Part shown: one piece after another, positions 36,501 through 44,656 of the stretch
Numbering within the stretch: the stretch's first letter is position 1
How the letters are laid out: each line of letters starts with the position of its first letter
Origin: an uncultured Flavobacteriales bacterium
GTDB lineage: Bacteria > Bacteroidota > Bacteroidia > Flavobacteriales_E > Vicingaceae
Direction: 5' to 3'
DNA length: 64,000 bases
NCBI GenBank assembly: GCA_905479915.1
Contig: CAJQOH010000015.1
Coordinates: forward strand, 186,001 to 250,000
Translations under genes and position numbers: made by a program
The notes under the pieces: generated by a model
The model's input: the letters and a program-made list of their open reading frames with translations, nothing else
Databases searched by the model: none
What the model was told of the DNA's origin: nothing

Positions 36501-38029
36501 TGATACGATTTTCCATCTCCTAATCCATAAATTGGAATACCATTTAACAATACTCCAATCGTGTTTGATTCTGGTGCTGATTCAGTTCCACTTCCTGCAA
36601 CAGGATCTCTTGAGAATTTAAAACGATATCCTTGAGCTATAACACTTCCTGGATTTGAAAACTGTCCCATATCATTCGTCATCCCTTCAGACTCAATCCA
36701 AACAGTATCCTCATCATAACACACAGATAACACATCTGCTAAATCAGTTGTTGTATTGAATGAATATCCTGGTCCAACATACTGCCAATAAGAAGCTGTT
36801 TTTCCTGTTGTATTTAATTCCCAATCCGTTATTACTGGTCCTATAGAACACCCAGAAGATGAAGTAATAGTAACTGTAACGGTATAAACAGTATCACAAC
36901 CAGCTGCAACAATGGTATCATTGTATGTTCCTGATGTTGTCCAAGTATAATTTCCACTTGGTGATACTACACTGGTACTTGAGTTTTCAGAAGAAGTTTC
37001 ATAAGTATAAGAGTAATCACAACTCCCATCATCTACAGTTGCTGAAGGATTATAATTACATGAAAATGGATCCATACAACCTAGCACTGACGAGGGAGTA
37101 GTAGAACAATCAGTAGATGCTGTTGATGCTGGACAATTAGACAAAGATCTAAACGTATTGTCCAAAACAGTTCCTTTAAAACATCTTGGTATGTATGGAT
37201 AGTTGTCTGTTAATACATAATAGTAAGTCCCATTTGGATATTCAGGTGTTATTCCATACCTACCATTACAACTATCCAAATCTGTTGCTGTATACTCGTA
37301 ATCTTCATAATACAAACCAGAATATGCTCCATCTGGTGCAGATTCTCCATCTCCTGGTCTAGTTCCAGATTTCAAACTATACCCTGACGACAACCCAACA
37401 ATTCCACTACCAGCATTATTAGGATCTGAATACACATATTTGTAATAAATAGGAAAACCATCTGCAGCATACCCCACTATAGATGAATGGCCAGAACTGT
37501 TGATCCCTAAACTGTCTGTAAAATAATCTACGGGTACATCATGATAATGATAAGAACCAAAGGCATTGATGTGCCCACCGTTATTTCCAAAATTGGCATT
37601 AAACATATATCTAGCTTCTTTATGCCACTCTATATTGTTAGCACCCGTAAGTGTATCTACAAAAGTTTCGTTTGAATTTGGGGTAAAGCCAATTCCATTG
37701 ATAGCTACACCAAACTGGTAAGTATAATTACAGCCTAGTGGTGTTTCTGTTTCTTCATATAAAGGGGTAAAATTAACTGCTGTATCAGGATACAAACACA
37801 TGTAATATTCTTGATTACTTGCAGCTACTGTAAAAGGAGAATTATAACTATCATCATGATCTGGAAAATTATTACTATAACAACCGTAAACGTTTGTTCC
37901 AATGGTATCAAAACACACCGCATTAGAAGTTGTATTAGAATATATGGTTGCAGTATCACAACTAGTTTGAGCAAAAGCTACACTTGAAAAAAGCGTAACT
38001 ACAAGAAATAATAAGTTCTTTTTCATCAT
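33590..38029 (-). CDS. Large surface protein: two YHYH units, PKD and six Ig-like repeats, T9SS
   Basis: A 1479-residue secreted protein. Signal peptide 1-20; first YHYH unit with GSYHYHDVP near residue 160; a GCMDPFSCNYNPSATVDDGS linker; second YHYH unit (AYHSHATPF near 548) almost the same as the downstream neighbour; a PKD domain (about 718-805); six tandem ~84-residue PKD-like repeats (806-1323), each with CENATGV-type starts and TPTNACGNG ends; and a C-terminal T9SS sorting domain. The repeats should form an extended stalk that displays the YHYH heads. It follows a small exported protein by 10 bases. Confidence 0.9.
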   Translation of the reverse strand: MMKKNLLFLVVTLFSSVAFAQTSCDTATIYSNTTSNAVCFDTIGTNVYGCYSNNFPDHDDSYNSPFTVAASNQEYYMCLYPDTAVNFTPLYEETETPLGCNYTYQFGVAINGIGFTPNSNETFVDTLTGANNIEWHKEARYMFNANFGNNGGHINAFGSYHYHDVPVDYFTDSLGINSSGHSSIVGYAADGFPIYYKYVYSDPNNAGSGIVGLSSGYSLKSGTRPGDGESAPDGAYSGLYYEDYEYTATDLDSCNGRYGITPEYPNGTYYYVLTDNYPYIPRCFKGTVLDNTFRSLSNCPASTASTDCSTTPSSVLGCMDPFSCNYNPSATVDDGSCDYSYTYETSSENSSTSVVSPSGNYTWTTSGTYNDTIVAAGCDTVYTVTVTITSSSGCSIGPVITDWELNTTGKTASYWQYVGPGYSFNTTTDLADVLSVCYDEDTVWIESEGMTNDMGQFSNPGSVIAQGYRFKFSRDPVAGSGTESAPESNTIGVLLNGIPIYGLGDGKSYHFGLGSNEPNGDGLWVGEAYYTEGVTLDTAFAAHPQQSGAYHSHATPFRYYDDPDVVHSPLVGFANDGFPVYGPFGYSTALDSSSGVTRMVSGYALRNITTRDTLPDGSASMPPGPAVTSGGSYDIGSYVQDYEYLGTGTLDEHNGRLCVTPEYPNGTYAYFVTVDALGTPKFPYYVGTTYYGTPVADNNDGSVTAPSGVVCYDGTTCLTPVPNFSAGSTTICEGTSTVFTDASTNTPTTWSWSFTPNTVTYINTTSSTSQNPDVRFDAGGTYQVALTASNASGSATEIKIAYITVDSLPGDAGAITGSASECDNATGVSYSIAAVSGATGYTWTRPAGATVTSGAGTNSITINFGTTSGNVTVTPTNACGSGTSSSIAVTLSPAIGATGSITGSTTLCENATGVTYSIPAVTNASIYNWTVPTGASITSGSGTNSIVVTFGTNSGNVWVTPSNSCGNGTAVSASIALSTVPSAAGVISGDTIPCENATGVTYSISAVTGATGYSWAVPTGASITSGSGTNSIVVTFGTTSGNVTVTPTNACGNGTMSSAAIVLSTVPSAAGVISGDTIPCENATGVTYSIAAVAGATGYTWTRPAGASITSGAGTNSIVVTYGTTSGNITVTPTNACGNGTSSSIAVTLNSMPNAAGAISGPTTQCENASGVNYNISSVIGATGYTWTVPTGASITSGSGTNSIVVTFGTTSGNVTVTPTNTCGNGTLSSVAVTLNSAPGVTGVVTGDTALCENAAGVGYSISAITGATGYSWTVPAGASITSGSGTTNIVVSFGTTSGNVTVTPTFTCGNGALGSLAITLTSVDTSLSVVGLAISSNQNGATYQWIDCGNNNNLITGETNQSYTPSVSGSYAVIITSGGCSDTSTCYNYVVTDVKNGIAINKTFNIYPNPTKGELTIQLNSFGANNLIRVYDMLGNIIIEQKVFNKTTVIDLSGKSKGVYFVNVETIDATLVRKVILQ
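34060..35610 (-). repeat. Six tandem ~250-bp repeats inside the YHYH gene
   Basis: Six in-frame copies of a PKD-like domain unit with long near-identical DNA stretches, such as the block coding for GTNSIVVTFGTTSGNVTVTP. High DNA identity between neighbours suggests recent duplication or gene conversion. Confidence 0.85.
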
Positions 38030-38039
38030 GTTTATTTAT

Positions 38040-38540
38040 TTAGTGGTTGGTCTGAGTGTTATTGAAGTTTGCTGTAATCTTTTTTCGTATTGCTGTCATT
38101 GTGTAAGAAGATCTATGTTCATCTATCTCAAAAAACACATTGATCCCACCATGAGAATTGTATTTAAGCATATAATCGCTTTCAAGAGATATGCTATTGA
38201 TTTTAGCATGTGTTTTAACTTTATAGTTAAATACAACTTGCTTTTGTTTAATTTCAAAAGCTGTTCTTTCTAATGTTACTTCTTCATTATTGACCTTAGT
38301 CTTGATATAGGTTTTAAAAAAATTATCCCCACATTCTTTCAACATCATTTGAGGAGAACAGTCTCCTTCTTCTTTAAGGGCAAAAACCAAATTCTTTTTA
38401 TCTAAAACAGCCTTAACATATAGCTCATCATTATAATTTACAATGGATAGTTGTGCTAAGATTTCTATGTGAGCCATAGCTTTTTGAGAAAACAAAAAAC
38501 CTACAACAATTAGTATAAAAACGCTACTTAATTTTTTCAT
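38040..38540 (-). CDS. Small exported protein with predicted N-terminal histidine (DUF6702-like?)
   Basis: A 166-residue exported protein. The signal peptide ends ...QKAMA, and the predicted mature protein starts HIEILAQLSIVNYNDELYV, a beta-rich body. A mature N-terminal His is what histidine-brace copper proteins use, and DUF6702 proteins of Bacteroidota also begin this way; the resemblance is partial. Further His residues (THAKI, NSHGG, DEHRSS) are available. It lies 10 bases upstream of the large YHYH gene in the same direction. Copper binding is inference only. Confidence 0.75.
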   Translation of the reverse strand: MKKLSSVFILIVVGFLFSQKAMAHIEILAQLSIVNYNDELYVKAVLDKKNLVFALKEEGDCSPQMMLKECGDNFFKTYIKTKVNNEEVTLERTAFEIKQKQVVFNYKVKTHAKINSISLESDYMLKYNSHGGINVFFEIDEHRSSYTMTAIRKKITANFNNTQTNH

Positions 38541-38644
38541 AAAATGATCTATCTTTTAAATTCTTACGCTAATAAAACACTTACTATTAATAATACCCTA
38601 CTTTATTTTTCTTGAAAGAAAAAACAATATTTATTCAAGATTTT

Positions 38645-41600
38645 TTATTCACTTACAATTAGTTTAATTGTTTTTACTTGAGTGTTAGCTGCATCGTAAA
38701 GCCTAACAAAGTAAATTCCTGTATCAAAATTAGAATCAACTAGTACAGATTGGTTTTTCTTATTTACCCTATCCTCTAAAACTACTTTCCCTAATACATC
38801 TACTATACTAATTGTATAATCTGATGTAGCTTCAAAAGAAAATTGTAAGTGTTCTCCAATCTTCACTGGATTTGGATAAACTGTCAACCCATTTAACGAC
38901 AACTCATTTACCGAAGTAACTCCTGAAGAAACAACCTCTACTTGTCTTACTTGACTCTCTACACATGATTGTAATCCGCCTACTTCTAATCTAACATTAT
39001 ACAATCCAGCTTGTGTATAATGGTGTACTGGGTTTTCTGCTGTTGATGTAGTGTTATCTCCAAAATCCCAGAAGTATTGTGATACATTAATTGATGTATT
39101 GCTAGGGCTAAATGCTCCATTGTTTACTCCTAAATCAACTGTATCTACTGCTGTAAAGTCTGCAACCAATTGCTCTAAGTGCAACACAAACCTTGCTGTA
39201 CTGGTTGTATCATAAAGATAAAAAGTATATCCACTTGATGTTAATACATCTACAAATGTTCCTGATTGTTTATCTTCTAAATACACACAATTAAAATCAC
39301 TTAATCCTGATAGGTTCTCAAATGAAAGTTGAGCCAATCCAGAAGTAACTGCTGTAATTTTTACTGGAATACTTCCTCCTGAATTAGAATTAATACTGTT
39401 AATCGATAATTCTCCAGCATCTTTTGATATGGTACATATTGATGGAACATTGGCACTTGTACTATACATCTTGTATGCATCATATTGACTGTCAAAATTC
39501 ATGGTTGCTCCAGAGCCAATTCTAAGGGTAGTTTGATCTGTATAACTTCCTTTTAATACATTAATCCTAAATGGAAGATTTCCTTGTTTAAAGAAAGTTG
39601 AATCCACATTAGACTTAACTCCTTCCTTAGCTGTTAATACTGGTGCTGCACTTACTGTTTGAACCCAAAATCCTTGCGATGAAGCAATGTATTGAGAACC
39701 TCCATTGTTTGATGCTCCCGAAACATATTCTGCAAATTGCTGTAAGTCTGGATCGTACACATAAACAGCATCACTAATTCCTGTTTTTACCCAGTCAGTA
39801 TGATCCCAATCAATAGTAGATGGATAAGGATTACCTACCAAGTTCCACCCATCACGTGCAGAATCTCCACTATTACTGTATGTAACTGGCATGCTAATAT
39901 CTCCTTTATTAATAGAACCAGCCATGTCTATTGTAAATGGATTGGTTCCTGTTATGGTATCTCCACACCAAACCATATATCCTGAACCAGCTCCCATCAC
40001 ATTACTCATAGCAGTTGGTGCAACAAACCCTGAGTCTAAATGATCTAAAACTGTTTCGTCATATTCATAAACTGAAGCCCATGGCGTTCCTGTATAAGGG
40101 AACAATGGATAAAGTGAACCAGGAATTCCTGAAGTTTCAAAATCATCATTCCAATCTGATAATACGGAACCACTTATAGGTGAACTAAATAAATGCCAAT
40201 TAGTTTGTCCAATATTTATATATCTCTGAACCTCTACATCTCCTGTAATATCAGCTCCAGATTGAATCGTTGCAATACTCCCTGTTCCTGATTCATCAGA
40301 AACTATAGTTAAAGAATTATTTGTTGTAAATGTTCCTGAAGTTAAGGTCATCACCCCAGATATAGAATCTGCTCCAGAAGTTATATTTACACCAGCCGAA
40401 TTATCAACCTCAACATCATGGAATGTTTGGTCTCCTGTAATTGCTTGGACAGAAGTTCCTGCAAACTTAACAGATCCAATAGTAGTATCTTTAAGAATTC
40501 CATCCTGATTGTCCCAATCTCCTTCAACAGTTAATTCAAAACCATTTAAATCAAATGTTCCTCCATAAAATTCTAACCCTCCTATTGTTCTATCCATATC
40601 TAGTACTGGATAATTAATTTTTCCGGAAGGTATAATTATCGTATCTCCTGGAGATGGGACCACTAAACCTTGCCAATTCGTTGCAGTTCCCCAATCTGTA
40701 TCAGTATTACCGCTCCAAGTATTATCCCCACAACTAATAATATCAATATAATTAGAAATAGTAATGGAATCACTACCAAATTCGTTGGTCACTTTTAATT
40801 TAACATCCCATAAACCTGCAACAAAATATGAAATTCCTACAGGGTTCTGAAGTGTATCCGTTCCAGGCACTCCAAATGATCCTCCTGGTGAAAATGTCCA
40901 TTTCCAAGATGTCGGATTCCCTGTAGAAAGGTCTGTAAAATCAATAAAACCAACACAAGATTGAGTAACTGAAGAAGTAAATGCTGCAACAGGTGGAGCG
41001 CAAGAATAAGCTGTCATGGAAGCAACAGATGTGATTGTATCACTACCATCAGCATTTGTAGCAATCAATTGTACATCATAATCTCCTGCTGCTGCATAAG
41101 TAATTCCAGTTGGGTTTTGAGCTGTTGACGTTCCCGGTGTTCCTCCAGTAAAAGTCCACAACCATGAGGTTGGACTCTCTGTAGAAGTATCTGTAAAATC
41201 CATTGTTGCACCACCAGTACATACACTATCATTTAATGAAGTAAAGGATGCTACAGGTGGAGTACATAAATAAGCTTCCATATAAGCAACAGATGTGATT
41301 GTATCACTACCATTAGCATTTGTAGCTATTAATTGCACATCATAATTCCCTGCCACTGCATAAGTAATTCCTGTTGGATTTTGAGCTGTTGATGTTCCTG
41401 GTGTTCCTCCAGTAAAAGTCCACAACCATGAGGTTGGGCTATCTGTAGAAGTATCTGTAAAATCCATCGTTGCACCACCTATACATACACTATCATTTAA
41501 TGAGGTAAACGATGCAACTGGTAAAGCACAAGAATAAGCAGTCATGTAAGCAACAGATGTTATTGTGTCACTACCATTAGCATTTGTAGCAATTAATTGA

Positions 41601-43354
41601 ACATCATAATCTCCTGCTGCTGCATAAGAAATTCCTGTTGGATTCTGATCCGTTGACGTTCCCGGTGTTCCTCCAGTAAAAGTCCAAGCCCATGATGTTG
41701 GACTCTCTGTAGAAGTATCTGTAAAGCTCATTGTAGAATCAATACAAACACTATCGTTTAATGAAGTAAATGAGGCAACAGGTACTGTTACTGAAGACTG
41801 GATATATAACTTATAATCTTCAGCTTGTCCATATCTTAGATTCCCACATGATGTTACCGTTGGCTGACCATCATATTCTGAAATAACACGTATTCTTACA
41901 GAAGAATCACTAGGCAATACAGCAGGATAAATTATAGGCACATTAACAACATCACTAGAATCATGCCCTGAAGAAACTACTTGTTCTTCATTTGTATCAT
42001 CGAAATCTCCATCATTATTCCAATCTATCCAAACACCTATCTGGTGCTGAAGTGTATGGAATCCAACTTCCACATTCATGGAATTAGGGACAGTTGCATC
42101 AATGGAAAAATACTGTGCACAATTACCACTATTGTCTAAATATCCATTTGGATTATTATCCGTTACTGCTCCAGCACTTTCAACAGTAAATCCATTAAGT
42201 TCTAAACCAAAAACTCCAAAAGCAGCAAAAGCTTGCGTTGATATTGGAGTACAAGTCGCTGCAGCAATAGCTGGAGTTGTAGTTGGTGCTTCATCTCCTC
42301 TAGACTGAATCATAGATGCCATATTACCTTCCAGTTGAGCTCTAATTCTTGTTTTTTGATCCGCTGTCAACTTTTCTTTACAGCTATGGTAAGACATATA
42401 ATTTCTTGCAGCATTGTCATTAAAAGTAAGTCCTGTACAGTCATTTATTGAATCAGTCATACAGTCATACCTTAATTTATGAGGTTCAGTATCCGCACAA
42501 CCGTCACTATCAGTACCAATAGTAAGGTCTGCTGGACAAACAGTATTGTCAACATCTCCAGTAAAAGTATGGTACAAATGTAAATAATGTCCTATTTCAT
42601 GTACCACTGTTCCTCCTTCACCATTACTGTTCAAATTCCATCCATTTCCATTTCCAGGGTCATATCCAAAAACTGAAGCCATCATCACAGAGCCTTCTAA
42701 CGCATTACCGTAATAAAAGTTAGCATATCCCTGTATTCCACTACCGCCATCATTCCCTTCAATTTCAGATACTACCCAAATATTAAAATACTGTGTTTCA
42801 TCCCAAACAGATAAAGCCCTTAAAACATCGGGGTCCATTCCTACAACAGGTGCGTAAACTCCAGAAGAAGCTTCAAAATCTACTCCGTCAGCAGCATAAG
42901 TTGCATTTCCAGTCATATCAATTCTATTGATGCCATCAGTAACAGCACAATTCTCATCTTGTTCCGCCAAGGCAAACTCAACTTCAAAGTCAATTGGACT
43001 TAAAGCATCATTCCCTCTATAATATTCGGTCAGTCTATCTATAGCGCTATTAATTTGAGCATCAGAAATATTAGATCCTACACCAACTGCTTCACCAGCA
43101 AGATGCATAACATGTACAACTACTGGAATTGTATAAACAGTTCCTCCAGCCTTATTTTGAGACACTGCTCCAGAAGATATTATTTGTGCAATCTTAGCTT
43201 CCGAAGAACTATGTTTAGTCGCATAATTTGGATTCTGCATCAATTTAGCATGTTCATAATCAAAACCACACGGTTCTTGAGAAAAAAGCGGAAAAGAAAT
43301 ACCAATTAATACAAGAGTAATTAGCATTTGTGGGAAAGTATATTTCATATTCAT
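38645..43354 (-). CDS. Secreted M43 (pappalysin-type) metalloprotease with PKD repeats and T9SS domain
   Basis: A 1569-residue exported protease. Signal peptide 1-25. The M43 zinc site is HEIGHYLHLYH near residue 250, with the Met-turn NYMSYHSC downstream, so it should be active. A GEVED domain follows (about 413-518: WIDWNNDGDFDDTNE), then four PKD domains (521-870), a G8/adhesin-like beta region, a late PKD domain (FWDFGDNTTSTAENPVHHYT) and a C-terminal T9SS sorting domain (LTVYPNPVKIGEHLQFSF). A TAAATTTG box (43387-43380) lies 25 bases upstream. It probably digests extracellular protein. Confidence 0.92.
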   Translation of the reverse strand: MNMKYTFPQMLITLVLIGISFPLFSQEPCGFDYEHAKLMQNPNYATKHSSSEAKIAQIISSGAVSQNKAGGTVYTIPVVVHVMHLAGEAVGVGSNISDAQINSAIDRLTEYYRGNDALSPIDFEVEFALAEQDENCAVTDGINRIDMTGNATYAADGVDFEASSGVYAPVVGMDPDVLRALSVWDETQYFNIWVVSEIEGNDGGSGIQGYANFYYGNALEGSVMMASVFGYDPGNGNGWNLNSNGEGGTVVHEIGHYLHLYHTFTGDVDNTVCPADLTIGTDSDGCADTEPHKLRYDCMTDSINDCTGLTFNDNAARNYMSYHSCKEKLTADQKTRIRAQLEGNMASMIQSRGDEAPTTTPAIAAATCTPISTQAFAAFGVFGLELNGFTVESAGAVTDNNPNGYLDNSGNCAQYFSIDATVPNSMNVEVGFHTLQHQIGVWIDWNNDGDFDDTNEEQVVSSGHDSSDVVNVPIIYPAVLPSDSSVRIRVISEYDGQPTVTSCGNLRYGQAEDYKLYIQSSVTVPVASFTSLNDSVCIDSTMSFTDTSTESPTSWAWTFTGGTPGTSTDQNPTGISYAAAGDYDVQLIATNANGSDTITSVAYMTAYSCALPVASFTSLNDSVCIGGATMDFTDTSTDSPTSWLWTFTGGTPGTSTAQNPTGITYAVAGNYDVQLIATNANGSDTITSVAYMEAYLCTPPVASFTSLNDSVCTGGATMDFTDTSTESPTSWLWTFTGGTPGTSTAQNPTGITYAAAGDYDVQLIATNADGSDTITSVASMTAYSCAPPVAAFTSSVTQSCVGFIDFTDLSTGNPTSWKWTFSPGGSFGVPGTDTLQNPVGISYFVAGLWDVKLKVTNEFGSDSITISNYIDIISCGDNTWSGNTDTDWGTATNWQGLVVPSPGDTIIIPSGKINYPVLDMDRTIGGLEFYGGTFDLNGFELTVEGDWDNQDGILKDTTIGSVKFAGTSVQAITGDQTFHDVEVDNSAGVNITSGADSISGVMTLTSGTFTTNNSLTIVSDESGTGSIATIQSGADITGDVEVQRYINIGQTNWHLFSSPISGSVLSDWNDDFETSGIPGSLYPLFPYTGTPWASVYEYDETVLDHLDSGFVAPTAMSNVMGAGSGYMVWCGDTITGTNPFTIDMAGSINKGDISMPVTYSNSGDSARDGWNLVGNPYPSTIDWDHTDWVKTGISDAVYVYDPDLQQFAEYVSGASNNGGSQYIASSQGFWVQTVSAAPVLTAKEGVKSNVDSTFFKQGNLPFRINVLKGSYTDQTTLRIGSGATMNFDSQYDAYKMYSTSANVPSICTISKDAGELSINSINSNSGGSIPVKITAVTSGLAQLSFENLSGLSDFNCVYLEDKQSGTFVDVLTSSGYTFYLYDTTSTARFVLHLEQLVADFTAVDTVDLGVNNGAFSPSNTSINVSQYFWDFGDNTTSTAENPVHHYTQAGLYNVRLEVGGLQSCVESQVRQVEVVSSGVTSVNELSLNGLTVYPNPVKIGEHLQFSFEATSDYTISIVDVLGKVVLEDRVNKKNQSVLVDSNFDTGIYFVRLYDAANTQVKTIKLIVSE
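40735..41790 (-). repeat. PKD repeat array in the M43 protease gene
   Basis: Three nearly identical ~250-bp units plus one diverged unit. Blocks such as the one coding for TGGTPGTSTAQNPTGITYA recur with few base changes. Confidence 0.8.
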
Positions 43355-43518
43355 TTATTTAAGGTTGAAAAAGTGTGTTCAAATTTACATTAAAATATTC
43401 TTTTAAAAAACAGTATTTTTTGCAATACAAGTTATCTGTAAAAATACTAGTTCTCAATCCAGTAAATCAGGCTTTCGTAAGCTAAAAAATTCAACTTTAG
43501 AATTAAGAATTATTGCTT

Positions 43519-44568
43519 CTACGTTAAAAACCTATTTATGTTCGCTTCGGGTGATATTTTTTTATTTTTCAATAAAAACTGTACCATTTTTTCTGCAAAA
43601 TATGGAGCCAACATCACACCTTTAGTTCCCATACCATTAAACACAGCCAATTGATATTGCTCAGGATGAATCCCTAAAAGAGGCCTTCTATCTGAAACCG
43701 TTGGTCGAACTCCTGCTTTATGTTCTACTGTTATTATTTCATCATTTATAAATCGCTTAGCTCGTTTTATAAGTTCTGTCTCTCCTTCTTTTGTTGATTT
43801 GTTATCAATTTGATCCCAATTGTATGTTGCTCCTAATTTATACTCCCCTTCAAAGGGTAAAACAAAAACACCCTTATTAATAGCATGATCAATTTTTAGA
43901 TTTTTAAACTTTACAGTTAACACTTCTCCTTTTGTTAACTTAAATGGCAACCAATCAAAATAAGGATTGTAAATACTTTGATATCCCTCGCAAAAAATAA
44001 TTTTTTTAGCTGAATAATCATTCCAAACAACGGCATTTTCACTAAACTTTATTTTATCGTAATCAAACTTCATGTTGATATAAGATTCTTTTTCAATCAA
44101 ATAGTGTTTGAACTTTTCTAACCAATTGGCCGTTTTTAAAAATCCCGATTGCAAAGTTTTTGAGGCTCCAAAAGGGTACATCATTTTTTCTTTGTCAAAT
44201 GGATATTCCACTTTATGATTGATCCAGTCGAATAAGTGAGGTTCATTACTTTTTTGTTTCCAAAAACTTTGTTCCTTTTCATCTACAAACAATTTATAGA
44301 TTGGAACATCAAAATAAAATTGATCGTTTAATAGAGCTTCTTGCTTTTGATAGAATTCTTTTGCTAAAGGTAAAACTTCATCAATCATCCAACTTTTTGT
44401 CAGTCGCTTAAAAACAACCGGATTACAAAGTCCTGCGGCTACTCTAGAAGAACTTGATTCGGCCTCCTCATCAACAACAAGAACTTTCTGATTTTCCTGA
44501 ATTAATGAATACGCTAATACAGATCCAGCCAAGCCCTGTCCAACTATAATGTAATCTATTTCTTTCAT
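43519..44568 (-). CDS. FAD-dependent oxidoreductase (DAO family)
   Basis: A 349-residue enzyme with the FAD-binding motif DYIIVGQGLAGSVLAYSL near the N-terminus, SSRVAAGLCNPVVFKRLTKS, and the C-terminal AVFNGMGTKGVMLAPYFAE, which closes the FAD site. The last part resembles the MnmC oxidase and glycine-oxidase branches. The substrate is unknown; no methyltransferase partner is adjacent. I use the ATG at 44568; a TTG at 44577 would add three residues. It is divergent from the von Willebrand-domain gene. Confidence 0.85.
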   Translation of the reverse strand: MKEIDYIIVGQGLAGSVLAYSLIQENQKVLVVDEEAESSSSRVAAGLCNPVVFKRLTKSWMIDEVLPLAKEFYQKQEALLNDQFYFDVPIYKLFVDEKEQSFWKQKSNEPHLFDWINHKVEYPFDKEKMMYPFGASKTLQSGFLKTANWLEKFKHYLIEKESYINMKFDYDKIKFSENAVVWNDYSAKKIIFCEGYQSIYNPYFDWLPFKLTKGEVLTVKFKNLKIDHAINKGVFVLPFEGEYKLGATYNWDQIDNKSTKEGETELIKRAKRFINDEIITVEHKAGVRPTVSDRRPLLGIHPEQYQLAVFNGMGTKGVMLAPYFAEKMVQFLLKNKKISPEANINRFLT

Positions 44569-44656
44569 TTTGAACAAAAATAAACATTCGTTTTATGGAA
44601 TTTTTAAACTGTCATCATCTAACTCCAAAAATAAGTCTCATTAAAAATATTGAATC

